From a virus: a stretch of 30,660 nucleotides of DNA. The stretch covers positions 1 through 30,660 of the IMG/VR virus record IMGVR_UViG_3300029309_000216. One strand, written 5' to 3'. Both the position numbers and the translations under genes were made by a program. Shown here piece after piece: positions 6,985-12,994 of the stretch (position 1 is the first letter of the stretch; each line of letters starts with the position of its first letter). The notes under the pieces were generated by a model. It saw nothing but the letters and a program-made list of their open reading frames with translations, was not told where the DNA came from and made no database searches.

Positions 6985-7431
6985 TTAGTGTTTATTTAAA
7001 ACATTATACCCACGTCCCTCTAAACAATTATTAATATAATCTTGTCTAGTTTGTAGCTTGGGACTTAGCCATAATATCCTCCAACGAAAACCATTATACA
7101 CTACTTTACCTTTATCTAAAATGACATTCGTACTGTCTTTTACTAGGTTTTGGCACGTATAATAGTCGTCATGATATCTGTTCATATCGCCCTCGATATT
7201 TGCAGATGATTTTCCTCTACTATCTACGATAGGTTTATTGCTACAACTCATAAGAGCCATAGCAATAAGTAGAAAAAGAAAAAGTATCAAAACTTTACTA
7301 AACCTAGTAAGCATTGTTTTTTCTTTTGGTAATGTATGTCTATATTCGTAAACAGGCTGCCGAGTTCTAGGACAGTACCCAACAGTCTGCTTACTGAAAT
7401 ATCCATAAGGAAAATATTTATTTTTTTTCAT
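6985..7431 (-). CDS. Phage-encoded lipoprotein
   Basis: 148 aa from the ATG at 7431, which has AAGAGG nine bases upstream. A second in-frame start at 7314 would give a 109-aa protein beginning directly at a lipoprotein signal peptide: MLTRFSKVL, a hydrophobic core, and lipobox LMSC. The first 39 residues (KQTVGYCPRTRQPVYEYRH) look coding but have no place in a normal lipoprotein; internal initiation at 7314 is therefore possible. The mature part has paired cysteines in YYTCQNLV and YINNCLEGRGY, a pattern seen in small cell-envelope lipoproteins. A lipoprotein in an early phage operon fits superinfection exclusion; this is an inference. Confidence 0.65.
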   Translation of the reverse strand: MKKNKYFPYGYFSKQTVGYCPRTRQPVYEYRHTLPKEKTMLTRFSKVLILFLFLLIAMALMSCSNKPIVDSRGKSSANIEGDMNRYHDDYYTCQNLVKDSTNVILDKGKVVYNGFRWRILWLSPKLQTRQDYINNCLEGRGYNVLNKH

Positions 7432-7735
7432 GGTCGCCTCTTTTCGGAGGAGTAGTCGAGCCAAAACATTTACGAAGATTTTTATCAAGTTCGTCAATGC
7501 CTTTAAGCAGCAACCAATCCATGAGTTCTTGTTTGCACTCATTGTACGTATCGGCTTCAATGGTTTCAAAATCATGCCTCTTAATTAACTGTTTATCGTC
7601 AATTTGGCCAATCCATTTTGTGCCACAATGTCCGTCAACAAATTTAGTGTTTTTGATACGGATTATCTCTACTTTGACTGTACGGCCAACGTAAGGGATG
7701 TAGTCAACATAATGACCATGTTTTTTAGTTTTCAT
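7418..7735 (-). CDS. 105-aa protein of unknown function
   Basis: Start at 7735 is fixed by GGAGG seven bases upstream; the longer reading from 7780 lacks a ribosome site and would run far into the DUF2958 gene. The first half is beta-like (YIPYVGRTVKVEIIRIKNTKF, CGTKWIGQIDD), the second helical (NECKQELMDWLLLKGIDELDKNLRK). It overlaps DUF2958 by 11 bases upstream and the lipoprotein gene by 14 bases downstream. No family recognised. Confidence 0.65.
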   Translation of the reverse strand: MKTKKHGHYVDYIPYVGRTVKVEIIRIKNTKFVDGHCGTKWIGQIDDKQLIKRHDFETIEADTYNECKQELMDWLLLKGIDELDKNLRKCFGSTTPPKRGDHEKK

Positions 7736-8024
7736 ATAAATCCTCCAACTTAGTAGGTTTAAAATACTTATCTCTTTCAATACCTAAACCAAATGTGCCT
7801 TTATATTCTGAAAGTTCATCTATGCTTACATATCCGAACTCTTTTTCATGAATCTGGCATACGCCAAAAGCAATATTTGTTTCAGGGTCTAACTCCGAAA
7901 GATACCAAGTACCAGCACCAGTAGGATTAAAGAGTTTAACGACAGCACGAAAAGATTTCGTGCCGTCTTGCTGTTGATGATTAGATACTAATTTATCTCT
8001 GATCGCTTTAGTAAAAAGTTTCAT
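7725..8024 (-). CDS. DUF2958 domain protein
   Basis: 99 aa, the whole length matching the DUF2958 pattern: MKLFTKAIRDKLVSN, VVKLFNPTGAGTWYLSELDPE, FGVCQIHEKEFGYVSIDELSEY and LGIERDKYFKP, including the central W-Y-x-x-E and the late IERD-x-YF motif. DUF2958 proteins are common on conjugative elements, plasmids and phages and tend to travel with ArdC-type anti-restriction proteins. Their activity is unknown to me. Starts in an ATGA overlap with a 43-aa basic gene and is preceded by AAAAGGAGTAAGAG. The ArdC-like protein upstream makes an early counter-defence setting plausible. Confidence 0.82.
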   Translation of the reverse strand: MKLFTKAIRDKLVSNHQQQDGTKSFRAVVKLFNPTGAGTWYLSELDPETNIAFGVCQIHEKEFGYVSIDELSEYKGTFGLGIERDKYFKPTKLEDLYEN

Positions 8025-8152
8025 CTCTTACTCCTTTTTTTGTTGCGTCTTTTCTTTGCTGCTCTTTTCATCTTAGCAACAGAGCCTAGAGTACGCTTAT
8101 TTTGGTGGAAAGAATTTAGTACTGTCATATTTTTTTTTGGAACTAATGACAT
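8021..8152 (-). CDS. 43-aa basic protein
   Basis: Reads MSLVPKKNMTVLNSFHQNK, then TLGSVAKMKRAAKKRRNKK and a basic end RSKR. Start is in a TAATG overlap with the zincin stop and the stop in an ATGA overlap with DUF2958, so both ends are tied into the operon. The Lys/Arg-rich helix could bind RNA or DNA. Too short for family assignment. Confidence 0.6.
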   Translation of the reverse strand: MSLVPKKNMTVLNSFHQNKRTLGSVAKMKRAAKKRRNKKRSKR

Positions 8153-8745
8153 TACACACCTCCCAATCCAAGAGCCTCAAAATCAATCTCAGGCTGAACA
8201 GCTTTTCTATACGCTTTGTTTAAATTAGGTGAACCACTGAATGACCAATCAATATTCATAGAATACGCTAAGTCACACATACTTTGTAATGAGAACGCTA
8301 AATATTTATTTAGTAAGATCATATACACACCTACAAAGTCTCTTCCGTGATGCTCATTTTCATGGCAAAGAAAATGTGACACTTCATGTATGATGATGTG
8401 TTTTGATCTACCCCAACGTGGCAGTCTCATTTTTTTATAACAGTTATTTCTTCCGTCTTTAACTTTTCTGTAATTTTTTACAAAATAGTTTCCCATATAT
8501 GCTGCTGCGTGTCTTCCACCAGCATTGTTAGAACAAATAACTTTTGCTACTCTAGTTTGTTTTTCATTAAAGTTTCTGAAAAATTTATTTTTATGTGCGT
8601 TCCAAACATCAGTAGCAAATTTATTACACTCTTCTAATGACATACACTCATCAAAATTTTCTTGTGCAATAAATTTTTTTAGTCCATGATTTTGAAAAAG
8701 TTTATTTTCCCATGCATAGACTTTACTTCTTTGGCTGTCTCTCAT
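8152..8745 (-). CDS. Zincin metallopeptidase, TIGR04338/SprT-like
   Basis: 197 aa from the ATG at 8745, chosen because GGAGG precedes it by seven bases and the protein then begins MRDSQRSKVYAWE, the typical RDxQRxxVYxxE start of the TIGR04338 putative metallohydrolases. Zinc site: HEVSH (residues 120-124), preceded by hydrophobic HIII and followed by EHHGRDF (about 131-137), the H-x-x-G-x-x-F-like third-ligand region of SprT-type proteins. Six cysteines are scattered and show no zinc-ribbon spacing. The peptide substrate is unknown. Upstream in the operon is a free ArdC N-terminal domain; in classical ArdC a similar domain is fused to a zincin, so the two genes may form a split version. Confidence 0.78.
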   Translation of the reverse strand: MRDSQRSKVYAWENKLFQNHGLKKFIAQENFDECMSLEECNKFATDVWNAHKNKFFRNFNEKQTRVAKVICSNNAGGRHAAAYMGNYFVKNYRKVKDGRNNCYKKMRLPRWGRSKHIIIHEVSHFLCHENEHHGRDFVGVYMILLNKYLAFSLQSMCDLAYSMNIDWSFSGSPNLNKAYRKAVQPEIDFEALGLGGV

Positions 8746-8911
8746 AGTTGCCTCCATTATTATTATTAATTTTGCTAGACATAACTTGTTTAGCGTTATT
8801 ATCAAAGACGGCACTTGAGCCGTCTAAGAAAACTATTTTAAAGTAATGAGTGACCTTACCATTTTCGATAAGGTCAACTCTCTTAGATGATTTGAAAAGT
8901 TTGTTGATCAT
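8723..8911 (-). CDS. 62-aa linker gene between ArdC-N and zincin
   Basis: Basic N-terminus (INKLFKSSKRVD), a beta-rich middle (KVTHYFKIVFLDGSSAVFD) and an Asn-rich end encoded by AAT repeats that run into the ribosome site of the zincin gene. It starts in an ATGA overlap with the ArdC-like gene and overlaps the zincin start by 23 bases. No family recognised. Coupled translation with both neighbours suggests a shared task. Confidence 0.6.
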   Translation of the reverse strand: MINKLFKSSKRVDLIENGKVTHYFKIVFLDGSSAVFDNNAKQVMSSKINNNNGGNYERQPKK

Positions 8912-9183
8912 ATTTTTACCTTTTCAATTTTTACTAATTGAGAAATATGAAAAACAGAAAACATACGACCAGAAATCTTCTCGACAATTTTACCATTAGG
9001 TAAAGTGTCAGTCGTAGGGATAGGTGCGATAATCTTTGCAATCGCTTTAGTACCTTTAGGTACACTGTATCCTAAATCTACAGCTTGACGGAAAGTACAG
9101 AATCCTCCTGTCTTTCCTGTTGCTTCAAGAATTTCTAAATTCTTGCCGTGGTATTCATTACCAGTCTTTTCGTTATAGTACAT
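8908..9183 (-). CDS. Stand-alone ArdC N-terminal domain protein
   Basis: 91 aa. The sequence follows the ArdC-N (DUF1738) pattern: N-x-KTGNEYHGKNLEIL (TGxxYxGxN), GGFCTFRQAVDLGYSVPKG (W/F-x-TFxQAxxxGxxVxKG), TKAIAKI, and late FSVFHISQL (F-x-VFxxxQ). In ArdC this domain binds single-stranded DNA and is followed in the same chain by a metallopeptidase; here the protein ends after the domain. I use ATG 9183 because GGAGG lies five bases upstream and the predicted transcription start is close to 9213, the site of the longer reading. It is the first gene of the minus operon, as expected for a protein that must protect incoming DNA. Confidence 0.72.
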   Translation of the reverse strand: MYYNEKTGNEYHGKNLEILEATGKTGGFCTFRQAVDLGYSVPKGTKAIAKIIAPIPTTDTLPNGKIVEKISGRMFSVFHISQLVKIEKVKI

Positions 9184-9220
9184 AATAGCCTCCGTATTAT
9201 TATTATTATTCATTGTAAGT

Positions 9221-9248
9221 ATCCTACCTTATTTTCTAGGTTTTGCAA
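9221..9248 (-). promoter_or_regulatory. Candidate promoter of the minus operon
   Basis: On the minus strand, -35 TTGCAA (9243-9248), 16-base spacer, -10 TAGGAT (9221-9226). Transcription would start near 9213-9214, about 30 bases before the ArdC-like ATG at 9183, leaving an AAT-repeat leader and GGAGG. Each hexamer matches the sigma-70 consensus at only four of six positions. TACAAT at 9212-9217 is an alternative -10 but lacks a -35. Confidence 0.35.
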
Positions 9249-9281
9249 AGTAAAAAAGTAATAAAAAAACCCTATAAATCA

Positions 9282-9308
9282 TTGTGTTTTTAAAAAAAAT
9301 TTTATACT
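9282..9308 (+). promoter_or_regulatory. Candidate promoter of the plus early operon
   Basis: TTGTGT (9282-9287), 15-base AT spacer, TATACT (9303-9308). The -10 is good, the -35 and spacing are weak. It would give a leader of about 85 bases before the nuclease gene, containing two stem-loops. Confidence 0.38.
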
Positions 9309-9350
9309 ATGATCTTGCTAGGCATCTTTTTTTAGCATAATAGCAGTCTC

Positions 9351-9380
9351 CGTGGTGTCGCCTCCAACAATGACACTACG
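9351..9380 (+). promoter_or_regulatory. Leader stem-loop 1 with CCTCC loop
   Basis: CGTGGTGTC (9351-9359) pairs with GACACTACG (9372-9380): nine pairs in RNA with one G-U. The 12-base loop GCCTCCAACAAT shows CCTCC, which can pair with the GGGGG of the next stem (9385-9389) through one wobble, allowing an alternative fold. Confidence 0.5.
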
Positions 9381-9384
9381 AAAA

Positions 9385-9412
9385 GGGGGTAAGTTAGTTT
9401 ATGCTTACCCCC
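9385..9412 (+). promoter_or_regulatory. Leader stem-loop 2 hiding a ribosome site
   Basis: GGGGGTAAG (9385-9393) and CTTACCCCC (9404-9412) form a perfect 9-bp stem with a 10-base loop. The only Shine-Dalgarno-like sequence (AAGGGGG) is in the stem and the ATG at 9401 ends the loop; the second possible ATG (9413) follows the stem at once. This is the layout of a translational operator. It has no U-run, so it is a poor terminator. Confidence 0.55.
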
Positions 9413-9799
9413 ATGACAAGAGAGATTGATATTCAGATTGCGTGTAATTATTTACTGCATGAGTTAAAAGATATTTATTTTTTTCGTCACTACCATGTTG
9501 CTAATGAGGGCAAGAGATCAGTACAATATAAAATAAAATTAAAAAAAATGGGATTTCTATCAGGAGTGCCAGATTTTGTTATTGAATATCCTAAAGGTAA
9601 AATTTTATATGTCGAATTGAAAAACGAAAAAGGCCAACTCTCATCAGCTCAAAAATTATTTAAAGTTCAATCAAGTGCTTTGGAAACTCCACATTATGTT
9701 GTAAAAGGTAATGTCAAACAATGTCTAGAGGAAATTGCAAATATAATTAATCGATATGTCCCACGTCGAAGTAAGCAACTTAAAAGTAATAGTTCCTGA
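9401..9799 (+). CDS. VRR-NUC domain nuclease
   Basis: 132 aa (128 if it starts at ATG 9413). VRR-NUC is a PD-(D/E)XK-type fold seen in phage nucleases and in FAN1. Motifs: TREIDIQ with Glu8, ANEGKRS (NEG, 35-37), KKMGFLSGVPDF with Asp58, YVELKNEKG with Glu72 and Lys74, and Gln84 in SSAQK. All catalytic positions are present. Stand-alone phage VRR-NUC proteins are taken to act as structure-specific or Holliday-junction nucleases. First gene of the plus early operon; its start lies in the leader hairpin. The 74-aa gene overlaps its last 44 bases. Confidence 0.88.
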   Translation: MLTPMTREIDIQIACNYLLHELKDIYFFRHYHVANEGKRSVQYKIKLKKMGFLSGVPDFVIEYPKGKILYVELKNEKGQLSSAQKLFKVQSSALETPHYVVKGNVKQCLEEIANIINRYVPRRSKQLKSNSS

Positions 9800-9980
9800 A
9801 GACGCTGAAACTGCAGATTGGTTTATCGGTTTATGGATAAAAGCACAAAATAAGGCAATAGCGAAAGTTCAAGATGAGTATATTTTTTTCGAGTACACTC
9901 CAGACGAATTTGATTTTCAAGTTGATAAATATACGGTAGAATACTACAAACAATTAAAGTTGGAGGCTAAATGTTTATAG
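9756..9980 (+). CDS. 74-aa acidic protein, unknown
   Basis: Begins MSHVEVSNLKVIVPEDAET and continues with a helix rich in Lys/Ala (IKAQNKAIAKVQDE) and an aromatic acidic end (YIFFEYTPDEFDFQVDKYTVEYY). It overlaps the VRR-NUC gene by 44 bases and the initiator gene by 10. The start has no clear ribosome site, so coupling to the upstream gene or another start is possible. No family recognised. Confidence 0.6.
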   Translation: MSHVEVSNLKVIVPEDAETADWFIGLWIKAQNKAIAKVQDEYIFFEYTPDEFDFQVDKYTVEYYKQLKLEAKCL

Positions 9981-10816
9981 ATGAGAATTCTAAACCTAAA
10001 GAAAAACTTAAAGCGTGGTATCTTTTCACGGAAGACTTTGTTGCAGGAACGCAACACTTAACTAATCAAGAAATAGGAATTTATATTCGATTGCTTTGTT
10101 GGAATTGGAATAAAAGATGTGTTGGTTTACCAAATGATGTTAATACAATTTTTAGAATAGCAAACTGTATTACTGATAGTGAAAAGTTTTCATGTGAAAA
10201 AATAATTAAAGAATTTTTTGTAGAGATAAAAGATCATTGGCAAAATGAAAGACAGCTACAAGAATTTTTATATATTACAAAAAGAATAGAAGCATCAAAA
10301 GAAAATGGTAAGTTAGGTGGTCGTCCAAAAAAACCTAGCACAAACCCCCCTACCCCTACCCCTACCCCTACCAAAACATCTACAAATAAATATACTCCTC
10401 AATTCAATAAATTTTGGGATAAGATAAATTATAAAGTCAGCAAGGGGACAGCCGAAAAAAATTTCCAGAAGATAGAAAAGGAGTGGCAAGAAAAACCTGA
10501 CGAACTAGCAGATCTTTACAATAAATATTATAGTTCAGTACAAGATAAACAATTCGCAAAACAACCAGCGTTTTGGCTATCTGCAAAAAAATATTTAGAT
10601 ATATTGCCTGAAAAAAAACATGATTTCGGTATTGTAAATCGTGATGATGAAAGATTAAAAATGTTTGTCGATGCAATAAAAGACAGAAAAGTCACACGAT
10701 TTGTAAAAGACTGGGCGATTAAGAATAAAGATGTTATTGATAGAGGAATAAAACTTGGTAAAATTACTAAGGAACAAGCAATTAACGATTTGGAAATGAG
10801 GTCAGAATATGGTTAG
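9971..10816 (+). CDS. Replication initiator-like protein (DUF1376)
   Basis: 281 aa. Residues 10-115 fit DUF1376: KAWYLFTEDFVAGTQHLTNQEIGIYIRLL, LPNDVNTIFRIA, KIIKEFF and HWQNERL-like HWQNERQ, then the standard ENGKLGGRPKK tail of that domain. A Pro-Thr linker (about 124-137) leads to a C-terminal domain (about 140-281) with FWDKI, AEKNFQKI and AFWLSAKKYLDI, resembling the C-terminal part of phage replisome-organiser proteins. Such proteins recognise the origin and recruit a host helicase or loader. No polymerase, primase or helicase is seen in the window, so this gene is the best replication protein. The linker is encoded by tandem CCCCTA repeats, possibly the origin itself, as lambda has its origin inside gene O. 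Confidence 0.78.
   Translation: MFIDENSKPKEKLKAWYLFTEDFVAGTQHLTNQEIGIYIRLLCWNWNKRCVGLPNDVNTIFRIANCITDSEKFSCEKIIKEFFVEIKDHWQNERQLQEFLYITKRIEASKENGKLGGRPKKPSTNPPTPTPTPTKTSTNKYTPQFNKFWDKINYKVSKGTAEKNFQKIEKEWQEKPDELADLYNKYYSSVQDKQFAKQPAFWLSAKKYLDILPEKKHDFGIVNRDDERLKMFVDAIKDRKVTRFVKDWAIKNKDVIDRGIKLGKITKEQAINDLEMRSEYG
10347..10372. repeat. Four tandem CCCCTA repeats, G-quadruplex candidate
   Basis: Four exact copies of CCCCTA at 10347-10370, preceded by CC and followed by CC. The minus strand therefore has four or more runs of at least four G separated by TA, a strong quadruplex pattern. It encodes the Pro-Thr linker of the initiator and is followed by about 65 bases of very AT-rich sequence. Confidence 0.85.
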
Positions 10817-11429
10817 AATGAATCTAGAGGAAATAATTCCTTACTCACGAAATCCAAGAAAAAATCAACACATTGATAAAGTTGCTGCTTCTATAAAAGA
10901 GTTTGGATTTCAACAGCCTATAGTAGTTGATAAAGAAAAAGTAATTATTGTTGGTCATACAAGATATCTAGCTGCTCAAAAACTTGGTATGAGAGAAGTA
11001 CCGGTAATAGTAGCAGAAAATTTAGATGAAAACCAAGTCAAGGCATATAGGATAGCTGATAACAGAGTTGCAGAAGAATCACAGTGGGATAATGAATTAC
11101 TTAATCTTGAATTAATGGATTTACAAAAAAATGAAATAGATCTTTCTGTATTAGGATTTGAACAAAGTGAAATAGAAAAAATATTTTCTAATGATGATCC
11201 TTTGTTTGTGACACCTGAGCAATCTTTCAATGAAGAGACACCAAATGTTGATAGCCTTATACCCTCACAAGTTAGAATGGTACAATTATTTTTTAATGAA
11301 GATACAGAACCAAAATTCAAGGAAATGGTATCATTGTTGCAAGAAAAGTTTGATATCAACAATTTAACAGATACAGTTTATAAAGCAGTAGAAAATGAAT
11401 ACAATAGAAGTAGAACCGATATTAACTGA
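10809..11429 (+). CDS. ParB/Srx-type domain protein
   Basis: 206 aa. Residues 4-95 are a ParB-N domain: MNLEEIIPYSRNPRKN with the N-x-R motif (15-17), IKEFGFQQPIVVD, VIIVGHTRYLAAQKLG with GHTR (49-52), VPVIVAE and AYRIADNR. No recognisable central HTH follows, so it is not a partitioning ParB; phage ParB-N proteins often occur beside DNA methyltransferases and terminases and some hydrolyse CTP/ATP or nick DNA. Residues about 130-206 form a second region that ends in a helix. The TET/JBP gene starts 35 bases before its stop, and it overlaps the initiator by eight bases. A role in placing or regulating DNA modification is suggested by that coupling. Confidence 0.85.
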   Translation: MVRMNLEEIIPYSRNPRKNQHIDKVAASIKEFGFQQPIVVDKEKVIIVGHTRYLAAQKLGMREVPVIVAENLDENQVKAYRIADNRVAEESQWDNELLNLELMDLQKNEIDLSVLGFEQSEIEKIFSNDDPLFVTPEQSFNEETPNVDSLIPSQVRMVQLFFNEDTEPKFKEMVSLLQEKFDINNLTDTVYKAVENEYNRSRTDIN

Positions 11430-12312
11430 CGCAGAAATAGACGCTTTAGAGGGTAATTTCTTAGATGAATCATATCTGAAATATCCTGTCATTAATGAAG
11501 ATACGATAGTTAAAAATGAAAAAGGCGAAACACTATTAGTATTCTTAAAAAATAAAATACCAGCTAATATTTGTTATGACGCATACAAAGTTTTTAGGAT
11601 AGCTGCACTACAAGTCACAAGTAATCGTAGTCAAGCTGCTGGTCCTCTACCACCAGAACTAAAGATAGGCGACAAAGTTGACGGAATGACAGTAGGCAAA
11701 ATATCAGGAAACAGATTTTATCCTGTCAAAAAAGACGGCACGATATCAAATAGTGGTAAATCAAAAGAAGTGAATAGTGGCATAGTAGGATATGCAGATA
11801 GATATCCAAGAATACCTTATTGCAGAACAACAGAGTTCACACGTAGGCACTTTGACGACTACAAAAAAACATTGCCGTATATCAAATATATAGCTGATCT
11901 TTTCAAAAAGTATATTCCTGAAAGATATGAACCACAAAAAAGAGCATGGGAAAAGACACACGAAGATTTCAGAATACCTGAATCGCCATTCACTACTATT
12001 ACTGTTAATAAAAACTTTCGTACAGCTTGTCATTATGATGCTGGAGATCTGAAAGAGGGTTTTGGAAATTTAGGAGTTTTACAAGCTGGTGAATATTCTG
12101 GTGCTTATACTATTATACCAAAGTACGGAGTTGGTGTTGATGTACGTAGTTGTGATGTATCTTTTTTTAATGTTCACGAATTACACGGAAATACTGCAAT
12201 AAAACCAATCGGCAACGCTGAAAGAATATCAATCATAGCTTATTTTAGAGAAAAAATGACTGAATGTGGTAGCGCAGCTGATGAATTAGAAAGAGTAAAA
12301 TATGCAACTTAA
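11395..12312 (+). CDS. TET/JBP-family 2OG-Fe(II) dioxygenase
   Basis: 305 aa. Enzymes of this family oxidise the 5-methyl group of thymine (JBP) or 5-methylcytosine (TET) in DNA. Visible signature: N-terminal SNRSQAAGPLPPE; CRTTEFTRRH (143-152); TTITVNKNFRTACHYDAGD with the iron ligands His213 and Asp215; LQAGEYSGAYTIIPKYG (229-245); DVSFFNVHELHGN with His264 (His261 less likely) as the third ligand; and ERISIIAYFRE with Arg277 as the likely 2-oxoglutarate anchor. Length and the GEYSGxxxxIPKYG segment place it in TET/JBP rather than AlkB or prolyl hydroxylases. It overlaps ParB-like and FkbM genes on both sides, so all three are made together. Target base cannot be read from sequence; no DNA C5-methyltransferase is present in the window. 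Confidence 0.85.
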   Translation: MNTIEVEPILTDAEIDALEGNFLDESYLKYPVINEDTIVKNEKGETLLVFLKNKIPANICYDAYKVFRIAALQVTSNRSQAAGPLPPELKIGDKVDGMTVGKISGNRFYPVKKDGTISNSGKSKEVNSGIVGYADRYPRIPYCRTTEFTRRHFDDYKKTLPYIKYIADLFKKYIPERYEPQKRAWEKTHEDFRIPESPFTTITVNKNFRTACHYDAGDLKEGFGNLGVLQAGEYSGAYTIIPKYGVGVDVRSCDVSFFNVHELHGNTAIKPIGNAERISIIAYFREKMTECGSAADELERVKYAT

Positions 12313-12994
12313 CTACAGAAAAGGCACGACAGACGAAAACATCATTAAAGAAATAATACAGAAACAAGCATACAGAAAAAAAAAGTTAGATTTTAAGATT
12401 GAAAACGATGATGTTTGGCTAGACGGAGGCGCACATATTGGTATTTTTGGCTTATATGCTGCTCAAAATGGTGCAAAGAAAGTTTACTGTTATGAGCCTG
12501 AGGATGAAAATTATAATCTTTTATTACAGAATATTACAATAATGAAATCAGAATATCCTACTGAAATAACTGCTAATAAATATGCAGTAAATCAAAATGG
12601 TGGTGTAGGTACTTTCACTATAGCACCTAACACTTGGCGACATTCTTTAATGACACACTATAAAAAAAAATTACCAACACAGGAAATAAATTGTAAAAGT
12701 TTAGATGAAGTATTGCAAACACATGGCGATATCAATGCAATCAAATTAGACATAGAGGGGTCAGAATTAGATATATTAAAAAACGATCACGACTTTTCTA
12801 ACGTGAAAAAACTAGTGTTTGAATACAGTTTTACTAAAGATAGACGTATGGATAACTTCTTTAAATGTGCAGAAAAATTAGAAAAATATTTTTATGTCGA
12901 TATACAGAACAGCTTCTATAATCAAAAACATCAAGGACAGCAAGGATTATGGGGTGGCTTTATAGATGCAATTATCTTTTGCAAAGCTAAGTAA
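12302..12994 (+). CDS. FkbM-family SAM methyltransferase
   Basis: 230 aa, overlapping the dioxygenase gene by 11 bases. SAM-binding motif I VWLDGGAHIGIFG (38-50), motif II YCYEPED (62-68, acidic residue for the ribose), and the FkbM-type IKLDIEGSELDIL (147-159). FkbM enzymes usually O-methylate hydroxyl groups on sugars or small molecules. None of the DNA methyltransferase signatures (PCQ/ENV of C5 enzymes, DPPY of N6 enzymes) is seen. In this context the natural acceptor would be a hydroxymethyl base made by the dioxygenase, or a group attached to it; methylation of a glycan is the ordinary alternative. Confidence 0.85.
   Translation: MQLNYRKGTTDENIIKEIIQKQAYRKKKLDFKIENDDVWLDGGAHIGIFGLYAAQNGAKKVYCYEPEDENYNLLLQNITIMKSEYPTEITANKYAVNQNGGVGTFTIAPNTWRHSLMTHYKKKLPTQEINCKSLDEVLQTHGDINAIKLDIEGSELDILKNDHDFSNVKKLVFEYSFTKDRRMDNFFKCAEKLEKYFYVDIQNSFYNQKHQGQQGLWGGFIDAIIFCKAK

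Larger units (their letters stand above)
9214..9400. other. Divergent control region between early operons
   Basis: About 190 bases without a gene, between the minus operon and the plus replication operon. It holds AT-rich tracts (A-runs at 9252-9269 and 9292-9299), candidate promoters in both directions, and two strong stem-loops on its right side. I see no operator repeats recognisable as repressor sites. A switch or an origin-associated region are both possible. Confidence 0.6.

Noticed and set aside
6985-7575. 196-codon version of the lipoprotein gene
   Set aside because: The extra N-terminus lies inside the 105-aa gene and the far start has no ribosome site; 7431 or 7314 are better.
8152-8814. 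220-codon version of the zincin gene
   Set aside because: GGAGG and the conserved RDxQRxxVY start place translation at 8745.
8908-9213. 101-codon version of the ArdC-like gene
   Set aside because: The predicted transcription start is near 9213, and the strong ribosome site points to 9183; the poly-Asn start is an AAT leader read by chance.
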